A program made the translations under genes and the position numbers. A stretch of DNA of 64,000 nt from Mesorhabditis belari (taxonomy: Eukaryota > Nematoda > Chromadorea > Rhabditida > Rhabditidae): NCBI GenBank assembly GCA_958450365.1, contig CAUEEP010000932.1:1421501-1485500 (forward strand), written 5' to 3'. Each line of letters begins with the position of its first letter. The stretch's first letter is position 1. Positions 46,601 to 60,168 of the stretch are shown here, piece after piece. Under the pieces are notes generated by a model. That model made no database searches. It was not told the DNA's origin and was given only the letters and a program-made list of their open reading frames with translations.

Positions 46601-49600
46601 TTGGAATTGATAGAAATTGATAGGAATTGATAGGAATTGATAATAGCAATAGTACTGTAATAGTACTGTAATAGTACTGTAATAGTACTATAGTACCCCA
46701 GCCCCATAATGACGGTGCGGAGCGTTGGGTAGTCTAGCTTTGGACGAGTTTTTCTCGACACTGGTTAATGCTACAATGCGCGCTTAGGTATCAAAAAATA
46801 GCCCTGAATTTCAGCTATTTTTTGATACCAAAGCGCGCATTGTAGCATAAACCGGTGTCGAGAAAAACCTTATTTAAATAGCCCTGAATTTCAGCTATTT
46901 TTTGAAAGCGCGCATTTTTTGGAAGTACGGGCGCTTTGAAAACAAATGAAATACGCGACTGTACGACTGTGCGACTACGCGACTGTACGAGGGGGCGATG
47001 GGGTACTATTGGATATCGGTTTTAAGCAAAATGAGCTCTCAAAGTTTAGCTTCAAAAATGGCTATAAAAAATTTTTCAAAAATGGCTATAAAAAATTTTC
47101 TACTCAGCCAAAAAACTTGTTTAATAGCTCATTTTGTAGCCAATTTGATGTAGTTTGTTAAAGAAAAGCCATCTAAAACAATCGTTGAAAGCTAGGAGAA
47201 AGAGGTCGAGGAACAAATTCAGAGCAATTCTCAAACAGCGACCGAGTTCAACTCGAGGCGAGGAAGTCGTTCCTCGCCCTCTTTCTCGTAGCTTTGACAA
47301 AGCAAATGTTCAATGTAGCTTTACTTTAAGAAACTACATCAAATTGGCTACAAAATGAGCTATTAAACAAGCTATATTAAATGAAATTTTGCCATTTTAG
47401 ATGAAGTTTTACGATTTTAGATGAAAATTTGCGATTTTAGATGTAAATTTGCGATTTTAAGAGAGATTTCAGGAGAAACTCCCGATCGATTTCGTTGAAA
47501 TGGCGGAAAAGCGACGCGCCGAGACGTTGGAGCGATTGGAAATCACGCAAAAAGCAGCAGAAATGATCGAGAAAGCGCAGATTGGACTCGATCGGTGAGG
47601 AAAGACGGGAAAGCATAAATAGAACATAAATAGACCATAACATACCATAAATAGACCATCAATAGACCATAAATATTCCATAAAAATGAATAGAATGGCC
47701 GGCTATTGGCTGGATTAGTCAGCTGCTAGATCTAGATGCTAGATGCTAGATGCTAGACCAGATCTCAACGCCTGTAGCGCCTGTAGCGCCTGTAACGCCT
47801 GTAATGCCTGTAACACCAGTTTCACCAGTTCCACCAGTTCCTCCTAGGTCCTCCTAGGCTCCTAGGCTTCTAGGTCCTCCTAGGTCCTCCTAGTTCACCA
47901 GTTCCACCAGTTCCACCAGTTCCACCAGTTCCACCAGTTCCACCAGTTCCTCCTAGGTCCTCTTAGGTCCTCCCAGGCTCCTAGGTCCTCCTAGGTCCTC
48001 CTAGGTCCTCCTAGTTCACCAGTTCCACCAGTAACCTCAGCCTTTTCAGAATCTCATCAAAAGTCGAGTCCGCTTCAAACTCGACCGACGATTTCCCGGC
48101 GGTGATCGCTCGTTTGAATGGATTGAGAGAAGAATTGGCTGCAGAAGAAACATTGAGAAAAGATGCGGAGAGATTGGCTGAGAAGATGCTTTTAAGGGAT
48201 CCGGATTTGGATCAAGATGTGAGTTTTGGATTGATTCTTTGCTAGAGTACCCATTCTGTGCTTCTAATAGTCCATAGTAGCCTGTAGCAGCCTATAGTAG
48301 CCTATAGTAGCCTGTAGTAAGAGTACTGTGCCTTTCAAACCCATCTTTGCCCAGATCACAGCCGCTTGGCGTGCCCGGGTGAACAAGTTGGCGGAAGATT
48401 GGTCAAAGCTGGCCGACTCGATCGAGGACACGATCTCGTGCGTGAAGAAAGAGCACAGGATGAGTGTGCAGAGTGAGTTTTGTGCAGCTACGGTAACCCT
48501 AACTAAGCCTAAGCCTAAAACGGGGCGGGGCCAGGAAGACCTTTTATACGCGCCCCGCGCCCCTTTGCCATTGGACTCGACTTTGAACTCAATTATCTTG
48601 GCATCGAGCTGTCCAATCGGAATCATTTTTATACCAATCGATAGAGGATGACTTGGCGCATCTAATCATACCAAGAATGTTGGAATTGAGCAAACCAACA
48701 CCGAGATAATTGAGCTCAAAGTTGGATTGCCAATGGGAAAAAGGGGCGGGTCTTTGGACTCAAGTTTCTTCTTGTTGGATTGAGCAATTAGAATAGTTTT
48801 TATACCAATCGATAGAGAAAGACTTTGCGAATCTAGTGAGACCAAGAATATTAAAATTGAGCAAACCAACACCGAGATAATTGAGCTCAAAGTTATTGCA
48901 ATTGCAAAAGGGAAATGAAGTGATCAAATCTCGGTCTCAAATGGCTGATAATGATTACAATCAATGATTACAATGAATACTTTCACAAATTCCTTTTAGA
49001 AGCAATCAATGACGGTGATCGAGTGCTAAAAGATCTTGAAAAGACGCTTGTCGAGAGTGAATCGGCTGCTGATGCAGAGCAATTGAGTGAACACCTTGAT
49101 GTAAGAGCTGTAGGATGAATTGGATGACTGTAGCTGCTCTCTTTTGGATCACTAAGTCTATAGTTAAGCCTCGTATTGTAGGATTACTGTAGGGTTACTG
49201 TAGGATTACTGTAACAGACGCTAGTAGTCAACTAGCTGCTTCCCAAGTGAACCAGCTACTTCCCAAGTGAGCCAGCTACTTCCCAAGTGAACCAGCTGCT
49301 TCCCAAGTCAGCCAGCTACTTCCCAAGTCAACTAGCTACTTCCCAAGTCAGCCAGCTGCTTCCCAAGTGAACTAGCTGCTTCCCAAGTGAACTAGCTACT
49401 TCCCAAGTCAGCCAGCTGCTTCCCAAGTCCACTAGCTACTTCCTAAGCCTTCCCAAGTCCACTAGCTACTTCCTAAGCCTTTCCAAGTCCACTAGCTACT
49501 TCCTAAGCCTTCCCAAGTCCACTAGCTACTTCCCAAGTCAGCCAGCTTCTTCCCAAATCCTTACTTTCCAGCAAATTGAGAGCCTACTCGAGCAAGTGCC

Positions 49601-52600
49601 TGACACGAGTGGACTGGAGCCAGTTGTTGAAGGTAAAGCTTTTGAATTGAGTAACTAATGCAGATAGAAAATGCTTTCAACTAGAGGCTAGAACGAGAAA
49701 ACTGTTTGTTTTGTTTTTCTTGGCGTTCAAATCGTTGACGAAATCGTTCTAATCGCTAAGAAATGTTCTCATTTTTCAGCGATCAACGAAAACTTCGTCC
49801 GGGACAGCTGGCAAAGACACAGTGCTAGTAGAGAGAAGATTCAGGGAAAAGCAAAAGAGAGAATCCAACAAATCAACGATAGAGTTCATCAGTGTGAGAG
49901 ATTTGATCAAATCGGTGGGTGGATTGGATTGGAATTGGATTGGAATTGGATTAGAATCGTTAGAATCGTTAGAATTGTTGTAATTTCATTGGAATTGGAT
50001 TAGAATTGGATTAGAATTGGATTAGAATCGTTAGAATTGTTGGAATTGTTGAAATTTCATTGGAATTTCATTTGAATTGGATTAGAATCGTTAGAATTGT
50101 TGGAATTTCATTGGAATTGTTGTACTTCCATTCTAATTATCAAAACCAGCCCTATAAACTTCTAATTTAGCTGGTGAACTCGAGAAATGGGCACCACGTT
50201 TCTCAGCTTTACTCGCGGCAAGGAAAGGAGCTGATATCTCAGCACTTGATGTCCCCGAAGAGTACAAGGTTTGTTTGGGAAAGAGATTTGGGAAAGAGAT
50301 TTGATTAAATCGGTATGTATTCCGATCAAATCGGTATCTATTTCGATCAAGATATCAAGCCGAGCCTTTTAACTATGTTCAAGCATCAAAACCAACTGTC
50401 TTTTAACTAGTTTTATACTAAGTTGAATAAATGGATTGTCCTGGAATCATCCTGATCATCCTGATCATCCTGAGATCATCCTGATCATCCTGGGATCATC
50501 CTGATCATCCTGAGATCATCCTGATCATCCTGGGATCATTCTGATCATCCTGGGGTCATTCTGATCATCCTGGGATCATTCTGATCATCCTGGGATCATT
50601 CTGATCATCCTGGGATCGTCCTGGGATGCTCAATTCATCTGAAACCCATCATCCATTATTATTCGTCTTTTCGATTATTTCCAAACAATTGTTGGATTGA
50701 TCACATTAAAGATCTTTGGCAAGCTCGTGCAAGCCTACAGCTCTCCTGGAAAGCCTGCAGCTCTCCTGGAAAGCCTGCAGCTCTCCTGGAAAGCCTGCAG
50801 CTCTCCTGGAAAGCCTGCAGCTCTCCTGGAAAGCCTGCAGCTCTCCTGGAAAGCCTGCAGCTCTCCTGGAAAGCCTGCAGCTCTCCTGGAAAGCCTGCAG
50901 CTCTCCTGGAAAGCCTGCAGCTCTCCTGGAAAGCCTGCAGCTCTCCTGGAAAGCCTGCAGCTCTCCTGGAAAGCCTGCAGCTCTCCTGGAAAGCCTGCAG
51001 CTCTCCTGGAAAGCCTGCAGCTCTCCTGGAAAGCCTGCAGCTCTCCTGGAAAGCCTGCAGCTCTCCTGGAAAGCCTACAGCTCTCCTGGAAAGCCTACAG
51101 CTCTCCTGGAAAGCCTACAGCTCTCCTGGAAAGCCTGCAGCTCAGCGTTCATCAGCATCCATCACCGTCCAGCAGCGTTCATCAGCGTCCAGCAGCGCCG
51201 ATCAGCGTCCATCAGCTTCCATCAGCTTTCATCAGCGTCCATCACCGTCCAGCAGCATCCAACGTCCATCGGAACTCTTGTGCGCCTGGCCCAGGTGAAG
51301 CTAGGTTAAAACTAGCTATAAAGACTGTTGGTTTTGTACATAGTTAAGCGCTTGGCTCACATTTGATTTGATTTTGATTTGATTCATTTTATTGATCATA
51401 CAAGATTGGGTGACGATTTTCGGGGACTTTTTTTTGCGGAACTTTTGAACGAAAAAGAGTCTTTTCTATTTCATTTCTATTTCTATTTCTATTTCATTTC
51501 TATTTCAAAAACCCTTCTTTTCCTTTCCTTTTTCTGAATTCGATCCTTTTCTTTCTTGAGAGTGCGCAAATATCCGAAGAAAATCCGAAGAAATCTGTTG
51601 TGTGGCTTGAAAAAAAAGTCTTTCTTTCAAAGCTTTTCTGTTATTTTCTTTATGCTTTTTCTTTAAGCTTTCATTTATTTTAAATTTTAAGTTTGATTTG
51701 TTTAGTTTTAAGAGTTTAGATTTAAAAAAAGAGCTTCGGGAATTAGTTAAAAGTATTGTTAGTTTGTTTAAAAGTATTGTTAGCTTGTTTAAAAGTGAGT
51801 TGGCTTGTTTAAAAGTATTGTTAGTTTGTTTAAAAGTATTGTTAGTTTGTTTAAAAGTGAGTTAGTTTGTTTAAAAGTGAGTTAGTTTGTTTAAAAGTGA
51901 GTTAGCTTGTTTAAAAGTATTGTTAGCTTGTTTAAAAGTATTGTTAGCTTGTTTAAAAGTATTGTTAGCTTGTTTAAAAGTATTGTTAGCTTGTTTAAAA
52001 GTATTGTTAGCTTGTTTAAAAGTGAGTTAGTTTGTTTAAAAGTGAGTTAGTTTGTTTAAAAGTGAGTTAGCTTGTTTAAAAGTATTGTTAGTTTGTTTAA
52101 AAGTGAGTTAGTTTGTTTAAAAGTGAGTTAGCTTGTTTAAAAGTATTGTTAGCTTGTTTAAAAGTATTGTTAGCTTGTTTAAAAGTATTGTTAGCTTGTT
52201 TAAAAGTATTGTTAGTTTGTTTAAAAGTGAGTTAGTTTGTTTAAAAGTGAGTTAGTTTGTTTAAAAGTGAGTTAGTTTGTTTAAAAGTGAGTTAGTTTGT
52301 TTAAAAGTGGTTAGCTTGTTTAAAAGTATTGTTAGTTTTTTAAAAGTGGTTAGTTTGTTTAAAAGGAGTTAGCTTGTTTAAAAGTATTGTTAGCTTGTTT
52401 AAAAGTATTGTTAGCTTGTTTAAAAGTATTGTTAGTTTGTTTAAAAGTGAGTTAGTTTGTTTAAAAGTGAGTTAGCTTGTTTAAAAGTATTGTTAGTTTG
52501 TTTAAAAGTGAGTTAGTTTGTTTAAAAGTGTTAGCTTGTTTAAAAGTATTGTTAGCTTGTTTAAAAGTATTGTTAGTTTGTTTAAAAGTGAGTTAGCTTG

Positions 52601-55600
52601 TTTAAAAGTATTGTTAGCTTGTTTAAAAGTATTGTTAGTTTGTTTAAAAGTGAGTTAGTTTGTTTAAAAGTGAGTTAGCTTGTTTAAAAGTATTGTTAGC
52701 TTGTTTAAAAGTATTGTTAGCTTGTTTAAAAGTATTGTTAGTTTGTTTAAAAGTGAGTTAGTTTGTTTAAAAGTGAGTTAGCTTGTTTAAAAGTATTGTT
52801 AGCTTGTTTAAAAGTATTGTTAGTTTGTTTAAAAGTGAGTTAGTTTGTTTAAAAGTGAGTTAGTTTGTTTAAAAGTGAGTTAGCTTGTTTAAAAGTATTG
52901 TTAGCTTGTTTAAAAGTATTGTTAGTTTGTTTAAAAGTGAGTTAGTTTGTTTAAAAGTGAGTTAGCTTGTTTAAAAGTATTGTTAGTTTGTTTAAAAGCT
53001 TGTTTTCTTTATCTAAATCGAATCTATTCGATCCAAATCTTGGTCCAAATCTTGATTTAGCTGATTTGGTTGATTTAGCTGACTTAGCTGATTTAGTTGA
53101 GTCCCAATCTTGATCCCTTGATTTAGCTTGATCCAAATATTGATCCAAATCTTGATTTAGCTGGTTATTTCATTGAATTTGATTGAATTTCATTGAATTT
53201 CATTGAATTTCATTGAATTTCATTGAATTTCATTGAATTTCATTATTTTCATCCTTTCAGCATTCTTTTGAATCGGGCACTTTGATTACGGTGAGATTGA
53301 TGAGTGTTTAACGTTTGTTTAACGTTTGTTTAACGTTTGTTTAACGTTTGTTTAACGTTTAACGTAATGTTTTTCTTTCTTTGAGTCAACGAAATCTGCA
53401 TGTAAGGATTTTAGTCGAGAAATCTGCATAGAATGCAAGCTTTTATCTACAATAAATGCAAGCATATCTGCATAGAATGCAAGCTTTTATCTGCAAGCAT
53501 TTATCTACAATAAATGCAAGCATTTATCTGAATTTAAATGCACAAATTCAACTGTTTTGCATGTCAATTTGACTAGTGAAAGAGTGCTATTAATGTTTTC
53601 AAAAAAAAAAAAAAATAAAGCATGCTTTTTCCATGTAGTTTTTTTTCTAAGTAACTTTTCTGCCTATCAACCTTTTTAAATGCAAATCTTTTTAGGCAAT
53701 GCAAAATGAGTTCGACGAGCAAACGAAAGCCATTGGAGAGATGAGGGAAATCGCGGGAAAAGAGCAGAATGAACGATTAGATGAACAGATGAAACATGCT
53801 GAGGTTGGGGAAGAGATGTGGATCATCGACTAGATGTAGAGCTGCTAGATATAGAGCTGCTAGTTTTGGCTGTTAGATTTTGGCTTTGACTTATCCTAGT
53901 GACTCTCCCATAGCCTCAAACCGTACTCGCTTTATTTTACTGTATTTTTTGAGGCCTAGCGTTGCCCAGGTTCCCTAGATTGCCCAGAACCCAGAACCCC
54001 AGAACCTGAGCAACCTGGGGAACCTGGGAAACCTGAGCCAGGTTCCCCAGGTTCCCCAGGTTCCCTAGATTCCCCAGGTTCCCCAGGTTCCCCAGCTTCC
54101 CCAGGTTCCCCAGGTTCCCCAGGTTCCCTAGATTCCCCAGGTTCCCCAGGTTCCCTAGATTCCCCAGGTTCCCCAGGTTCCCTAGATTCCCCAGGTTCCC
54201 CAGGTTCCCTAGATTCCCCAGGTTCCCCAGGTTCCCTAGATTCCCCAGGTTCCCCAGGTTCCCCAGCTTCCCCAGGTTCCCCAGGTTCCCCAGGTTCCCT
54301 AGATTCCCCAGGTTCCCCAGGTTCCCTAGATTCCCCAGGTTCCCCAGGTTCCCCAGGTTCCCCAGGTTCCCCAGGTTCCCCAGGTTCCCCAGGTTCCCCA
54401 GGTTCCCCAGGTTCCCTAGATTCCCCAGGTTCCCCAGGTTCCCTAGTCTAGGTAAAAAGGCCGATAAGATCCTGTACTCTATCGTTCGATCTACTATAGT
54501 TCGGAGACTCTAGCTCAGGCTCTAGAGTCTTTGAACTATAGTAGATCGATCTAGAGTCTGAAGAGACTCTAGATCGATGTTTCTCTAATAGCTTTTATGG
54601 TTATAAGCTTTATAGTCGGCTTTTATAGTTATAGGCTTCATAATCGGCTTTCATAGTTATCAGTTACCATACTCCATTTTGATTGGGTTCAATAGCGGAC
54701 CCTTAGGCTAAGGAACTACAGGTCCAAGCAATGGCTTGGACCTGTGGCCCAGGGTTGAGGCCTAAGCCTGGGCCACAGGGTGAAGGCTTAAGCTTAGACT
54801 CAGATTCAGGCTTAGGCTTAGACTCAGGCTCGGCTCTTCAACCGTCCACAAAATTCATAAAAAACTTTTAGAAAACGTTCGCCGATCTCGCGCCACGTTT
54901 CGCCACTTTCAAGCAACCCGTACACTTCGAGGGAAAGCTAGAGAAGTGCACAGAGAAACTCACACAAATCGAGCATTCACTCGATGAACTAACAGGTAAA
55001 TGAAAAGCCAGAGCTTTGCAAGAGCTGGCAAGAGCTGGCAAGAGCTGGCAAGAGCTGGCAAGAGCTGGGAAGAGCTGGCAAGAGCAAGAGCTTTGCCAGA
55101 GCTTTGCCAGAGCTTTGCAAGAGCTCAACATACATAAAACCCTTGCCGTTTGCCGCTGAGGAAGCCAGGAAGCCAGATTGAAATGAATTGAATTGAATTG
55201 AAGAATGCAAGTGCCAGAATGCCCCGATTTAGGCTTAAAACTCGAGTCAATCGAAAGCGGATTGTTGGAGGCGAAGAATTCAGTGAAAGATTTGATTTCC
55301 CTGGACGAGACGTTGAAAGATCTCGACACAGGACGGGAGAGATTGCTGCGAGATTCGATTTTAAGTGAGTTCTAGAGTTCTGGAGTTCTGGAGTTCTAGA
55401 GTTCTGGAGTTCTGGAGTTCTGGAGTTCTGGAGTTCTGGAGTTCTAGAGTTCTGGAGTTCTGGAGTTCTGGAGTTCAGAGTTCAATGGGTTTCAAAGGAA
55501 TTAAGTCTTTGAAATTGAGAAATTGAGAAAAAGTCTGGTCAATTGCTGATCCGTTGATCGTTGATCGTTGATCAACAGCGCTAACAGAGTTAAATCTAAA

Positions 55601-58600
55601 GGCAAACTTTAGACAAGCTTAGACAAGCTTTAGTTCAACTTAGACAAGCTTAGACAAGCTTTAGTCCAACCTAGACAAGCTTTAGTCCAACTTAGACAAG
55701 CTTAGACAAGCTTTAGACAAGCTTAGACAAGCTTAGACAAGCTTTAGTCCAACCTAGACAAGCTTAGACAAGCTTTAGACAAGCTTAGACAAGCCTAGAC
55801 AAGCTTTAGTTCAACTTAGACAAGCTTAGACAAGCTCTAGACAAGCTTAGACAAGCCTAGACAAGCTTTAGTTCAACTTAGACAAGCTTAGACAAGCTCT
55901 AGACAAGCTTAGACAAGCTTAGACAAGCTTTAGTTCAACTTAGTCCAACTTAGTCCATCTTTAGTCCAACTTAGTCCAACTTTAGACAAAAACGAAGCCA
56001 CCGAAGTCAAGGCGAAGCTTCAAATAGCGAAGAGGAAAACGAAAGTAAGCATTTGGGTAGTTTTGTAAGCAATTTGAGTAAGCAAATAAAGTAATCAATT
56101 TGAGCGATTCATTCTGAATGAATTTCTCAATGAATTCGCATTCACCGGAATTCAGTTTTGCGATTTCTGAGCGACAAAATGCCAACAAAAGTTGAGGCAA
56201 AAGGATTTCTGAGCCACAAGAGCTTTGTAGGCGTAGATGAATGAGCTAGTGATCATTGATCTACGCCTACAAAGCCATAGATCAATGATCAATGATCAAT
56301 AGGCATAGATGAATGATCAATAGGCATAGATCAATGATCAATAGGCAATCAATGAATCAATCTTCCAGGAGCTCGGCCTTAGAGCTGAGGAAGCCGTTGA
56401 TCGACTCGATGATTGCAAGATTTTAGCTGAAAAGCTGAAAGACGAGATGGGAAAGGTATTTTTTGATAGAAAATTTTTGATAGAAGAATTTTGATAGAAA
56501 ATTTTTGATAGAAGACTTTCAACCAACCAAAAATCGAGATCCAATCGAGTTTCCCTTCATCAATCCCCTTTTTCAGGTCGATAAAATGTTATCGTTGATG
56601 GAGAATCGTTTGGAAGAGTACGGTCGACAAGAGAGCAATCTGGAAGAAGACAAAATTGAGGAGATGGTCAATGAGTGGAATCGGTGAGTGCCGTTGCCAT
56701 TCGACTCGACTTTGAACTCAATTATCTTGGCATCTAGCTGTCCAATCGAAATCATTTTTGTACCAATCGATAGAGGATGACTTGGCGCATCTAATGAGAC
56801 TAAGAATGTTGGAATTGAGCAAACCAACACCGAGATAATTGAGCTCAAAGTTAGATTGCCAATGGGAAAAAGGGGCGGGGCTTTGGACTAAAGTTTCTTC
56901 TTGTTGGACTAAGCAATCTAGATAGTTTTTGTACCAATCGATAGAGGATGACTTGGCGCATCTAATGAGACTAAGAATGTTAAAATTGAACAAACCAACA
57001 CCGAGATAATTGAGCTCAAAGTTAGATTGCCAATGGGAAAAAGGGGCGGGGCTTTGGACTAAAGTTTCTTCTTGTTGGACTGAGCAATTAGAATAGTTTT
57101 TGTACCAAGCTTGTAGCTTGTTTTTGTTTTGAGCCTGAGCCTAAGCCTAAAAGGGGGCGGGGCCAGAAGGCCGCCTTTTATACGCCCCTTTGCCATTGGA
57201 CTCAACTTTGAACTCAATTATCTTGGCATCTAGCTGTCCAATCGGAATCATTTTTATACCAATCGATAGAGAAAAACTTGACGAATCTAATGATACCAAG
57301 AATGTTAAAATTGAGCAAACCAACCTCAAGATAATTGAGCTCAAAGTTGGATTGCCAAAAAGGGGCGGGGCTTTAAACTCAAATTTCTCAGAAAGGGGCC
57401 TATCAAATCTCCGATAAGCGATTAGCCGACGCTTTTGGTCGAGCAACTACGAGTAATCCTCTTTGCACCTCGAGTAAATTGTATATATCTTTACATTTGA
57501 AGGGAATTTGCAAGCAAATCAGTTAAACAGCTGAACATCTTTAAAAGGCGGCGTATATAAGACGGCGTATATAAGACGGCGTATATAAGACGGCGTATAT
57601 AAGGCGGCCTTTATAAAGCGGCGTAGATAAGACGGCGTATATAGGACGGCGTATATAAGGCGGCGTATATAAGACGGCGTATCTAAGACGGCCTTTGTAA
57701 AGCAGCGTATATAAGACGGCGTATATAAGGCGGCCTTTCTAAAGTAGTGTATATAAGGCGGCGTTTATAAGGCAGCGAATATAAGAAGGTGTATCTAAGA
57801 CGGCGTATCTAAAGCGGCGTATCTAAGGGGACGTATATAAGGCGGTATATCTAAAGCGGTGTATATAAGACCGCGTAGAGAAGACGGTGTATATAAGGCG
57901 GCGGATATAAGACGGCGTGAGGAACACACTATAAATAAAACTGAACAGCCTGAAGCCAAACCGTGGGTAGGCAATCCAGGACTATGCCAGATCCAGTTCA
58001 AATCAAGGCTGTCAGCTTAAGCCTAAGCCTAAGCAAGCAATTTGTGGCCCCCAGTGCCCCAGATAAGCCCCAGATGGCCCCAGTGGCCCGGATGGCCCCA
58101 GTGGCCCGGATGGGCCCCAGTGCCGCGAATGGGCCCCTGCTTAGCCTAAGCCTAAGCAAGCAAAGCTTTCAATTTCAGAAACGAAGCCATCGTCCGCTCA
58201 TTGGAAGAATTGGAGAGAGTGCTGAAATCGAAAGCGATTGACATTGAGACAAGGACGGGAAGCGGGGAAAGAAGAAGACGGGCGCAGGAGTTGAAGGTTC
58301 GTTGTCCGTTGTCCGTTGTCCGGTTGAGATTTGCAGATTTTCGATTTGCGCAATTACTATTGCAATTCCACCCATATCAGCTTCAAATTTCAATTTCGAT
58401 TTTAATTTAGACCCGTTTGGACGCTTGGAATTTGACGGCTCGCGAAATGAACGACGATCACGAGAGTCTACTTTTAGAGGTGAACTTTTTGAAGCACGGT
58501 TTCTTCAGCCGGTTCTAGAGCTCTTGCCAGATTCTAGAGCTCTGCCAGATCTAGAGCTCTGCCAGATCAGGCTTTGGCTTCTGAGCTAACTCTGGCCTAG

Positions 58601-60127
58601 CTTAACCTAAGGCAATCATAGGCAATCATTTCCTGTGCTGTAAACGGGACACAGTTACTGTAGCTTGTTTTTTAGGTCGACGAATTGCACGAGGATTTGA
58701 TGAAGAAATTGGACGACGCTGAGAAAGAGGACGATCCAAAAGAGGTGCGAAATGAAGAACTTTAAGTGAAAATTGAATCGGTTTTTGATTTTCTTTTTTT
58801 GAAAACCTTCTGTGACATCCAGTTTGACCATTCCATTTTTGAAACAACCAATTTATTCCAAAATATTCCAAATTTCGATCAGCCACTGTCCGGTTCAGTT
58901 ACGCAATCAGGCCAAAACGTTTAAATCGGAAATTTATCTTTCTGAAAAGCTGCTGTGACATCCAGATTGACCATTCCATTTTTGAAACCATCGCTTTGTT
59001 CCAGAATATGCCAAATTTCGATCAGCCACTGTCCGGTTCAATTACCCAATCAGGCCAAAATGCTTAAATCGATATTTTCTCTTCTTGAAAACCTTCTGTG
59101 ACATCCAGATTGGCCATTCCATACTTCAAACAATCACTTTGTTCCAGAATATGCCAAATTTCGGTCAGCCACTGTTCGGTTCAGTTACGCAATCAGGCCA
59201 AAATGCTTAAATCGATATTTTCTCTTCTTGAAAACCTATTGTGACATCCAGATTGACCATTCCATTTTTGAAACAATCACTTTGTTCCGAAATATGCCAA
59301 ATTTCGGTCAGCCACTGTCCGGTTCAATTACCCAATCAGGCCAAAATGCTTAAATCACAATTTTCTCTTTTTAAAAACCTCCTGTGACATCCAGCTTGGC
59401 CATTCCATTTTTGAAACAATCACTTTGAAACAAACAAACAAACCAGCCGCCACCCTCGGCCCCGGTTCAGTTACGCAGTAGTGTCGAAATCGAGTCGGTT
59501 CTCAATTTTGCCATTTTTATCTCATCGTGTGCGTTCCAGATAGGATAAAGATCATGCAAATTATTCGAATTCTCTTAGAAATTCGGGATTTCCGGCGTTG
59601 ATCTCGATTTTGTTACCCAATTTTGTCATATTTCTCGATTCGCTGCACGAAAAAAAACTTAAACCCCACGAAAATTCCTTAAAATTCCTCAAAATTCCTC
59701 AAAATACTCTCAATAATTGGGGTTTGAAAGGGTTTTTGAAAGAGAAAAAGCCTTTTTTTTTTTTTTTTTTTTTGCTTTTTTTGCTCTTTTCCCAACTTTA
59801 CAATGTCTTTTTTGTCTTTTTGGCTTTTTTTTTCTCAAGAAATATCCTCTCTTTTCAGAAATTTAGAGAAAAAAATCCTTTTTTCGGGTTTTTCCGAGCA
59901 AAGCCAAGTCGCAAGTGATCTTTTCACACATACGTTTTTGAAAATCATGGCTAAAAAATTATCCTTGCTTTTTTGTGATTTGGAGGCAATCTGGAGCCCA
60001 TCTGGGGCACTGGTGGCCATCTGGGGCCTATCTGGGCCACTGGGGCCCCCCCGGGGGCCTGGGGGGCCTTTGGGGGGCTTTTGGGGCCCCCGGGGGCCCC
60101 CCGGGGGGGGGGGGGGCCTTCCGGGGC

Positions 60128-60168
<41 letters not shown>

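Noticed and set aside
50697..51347. Long open frames of ~200 residues (repeated Ser-Pro-Gly-Lys-Pro / Leu-Leu-Glu-Ser)
   Set aside because: A stop-free 20-bp tandem repeat opens several frames at once. It lies in a dys-1 intron with no start context or domain.
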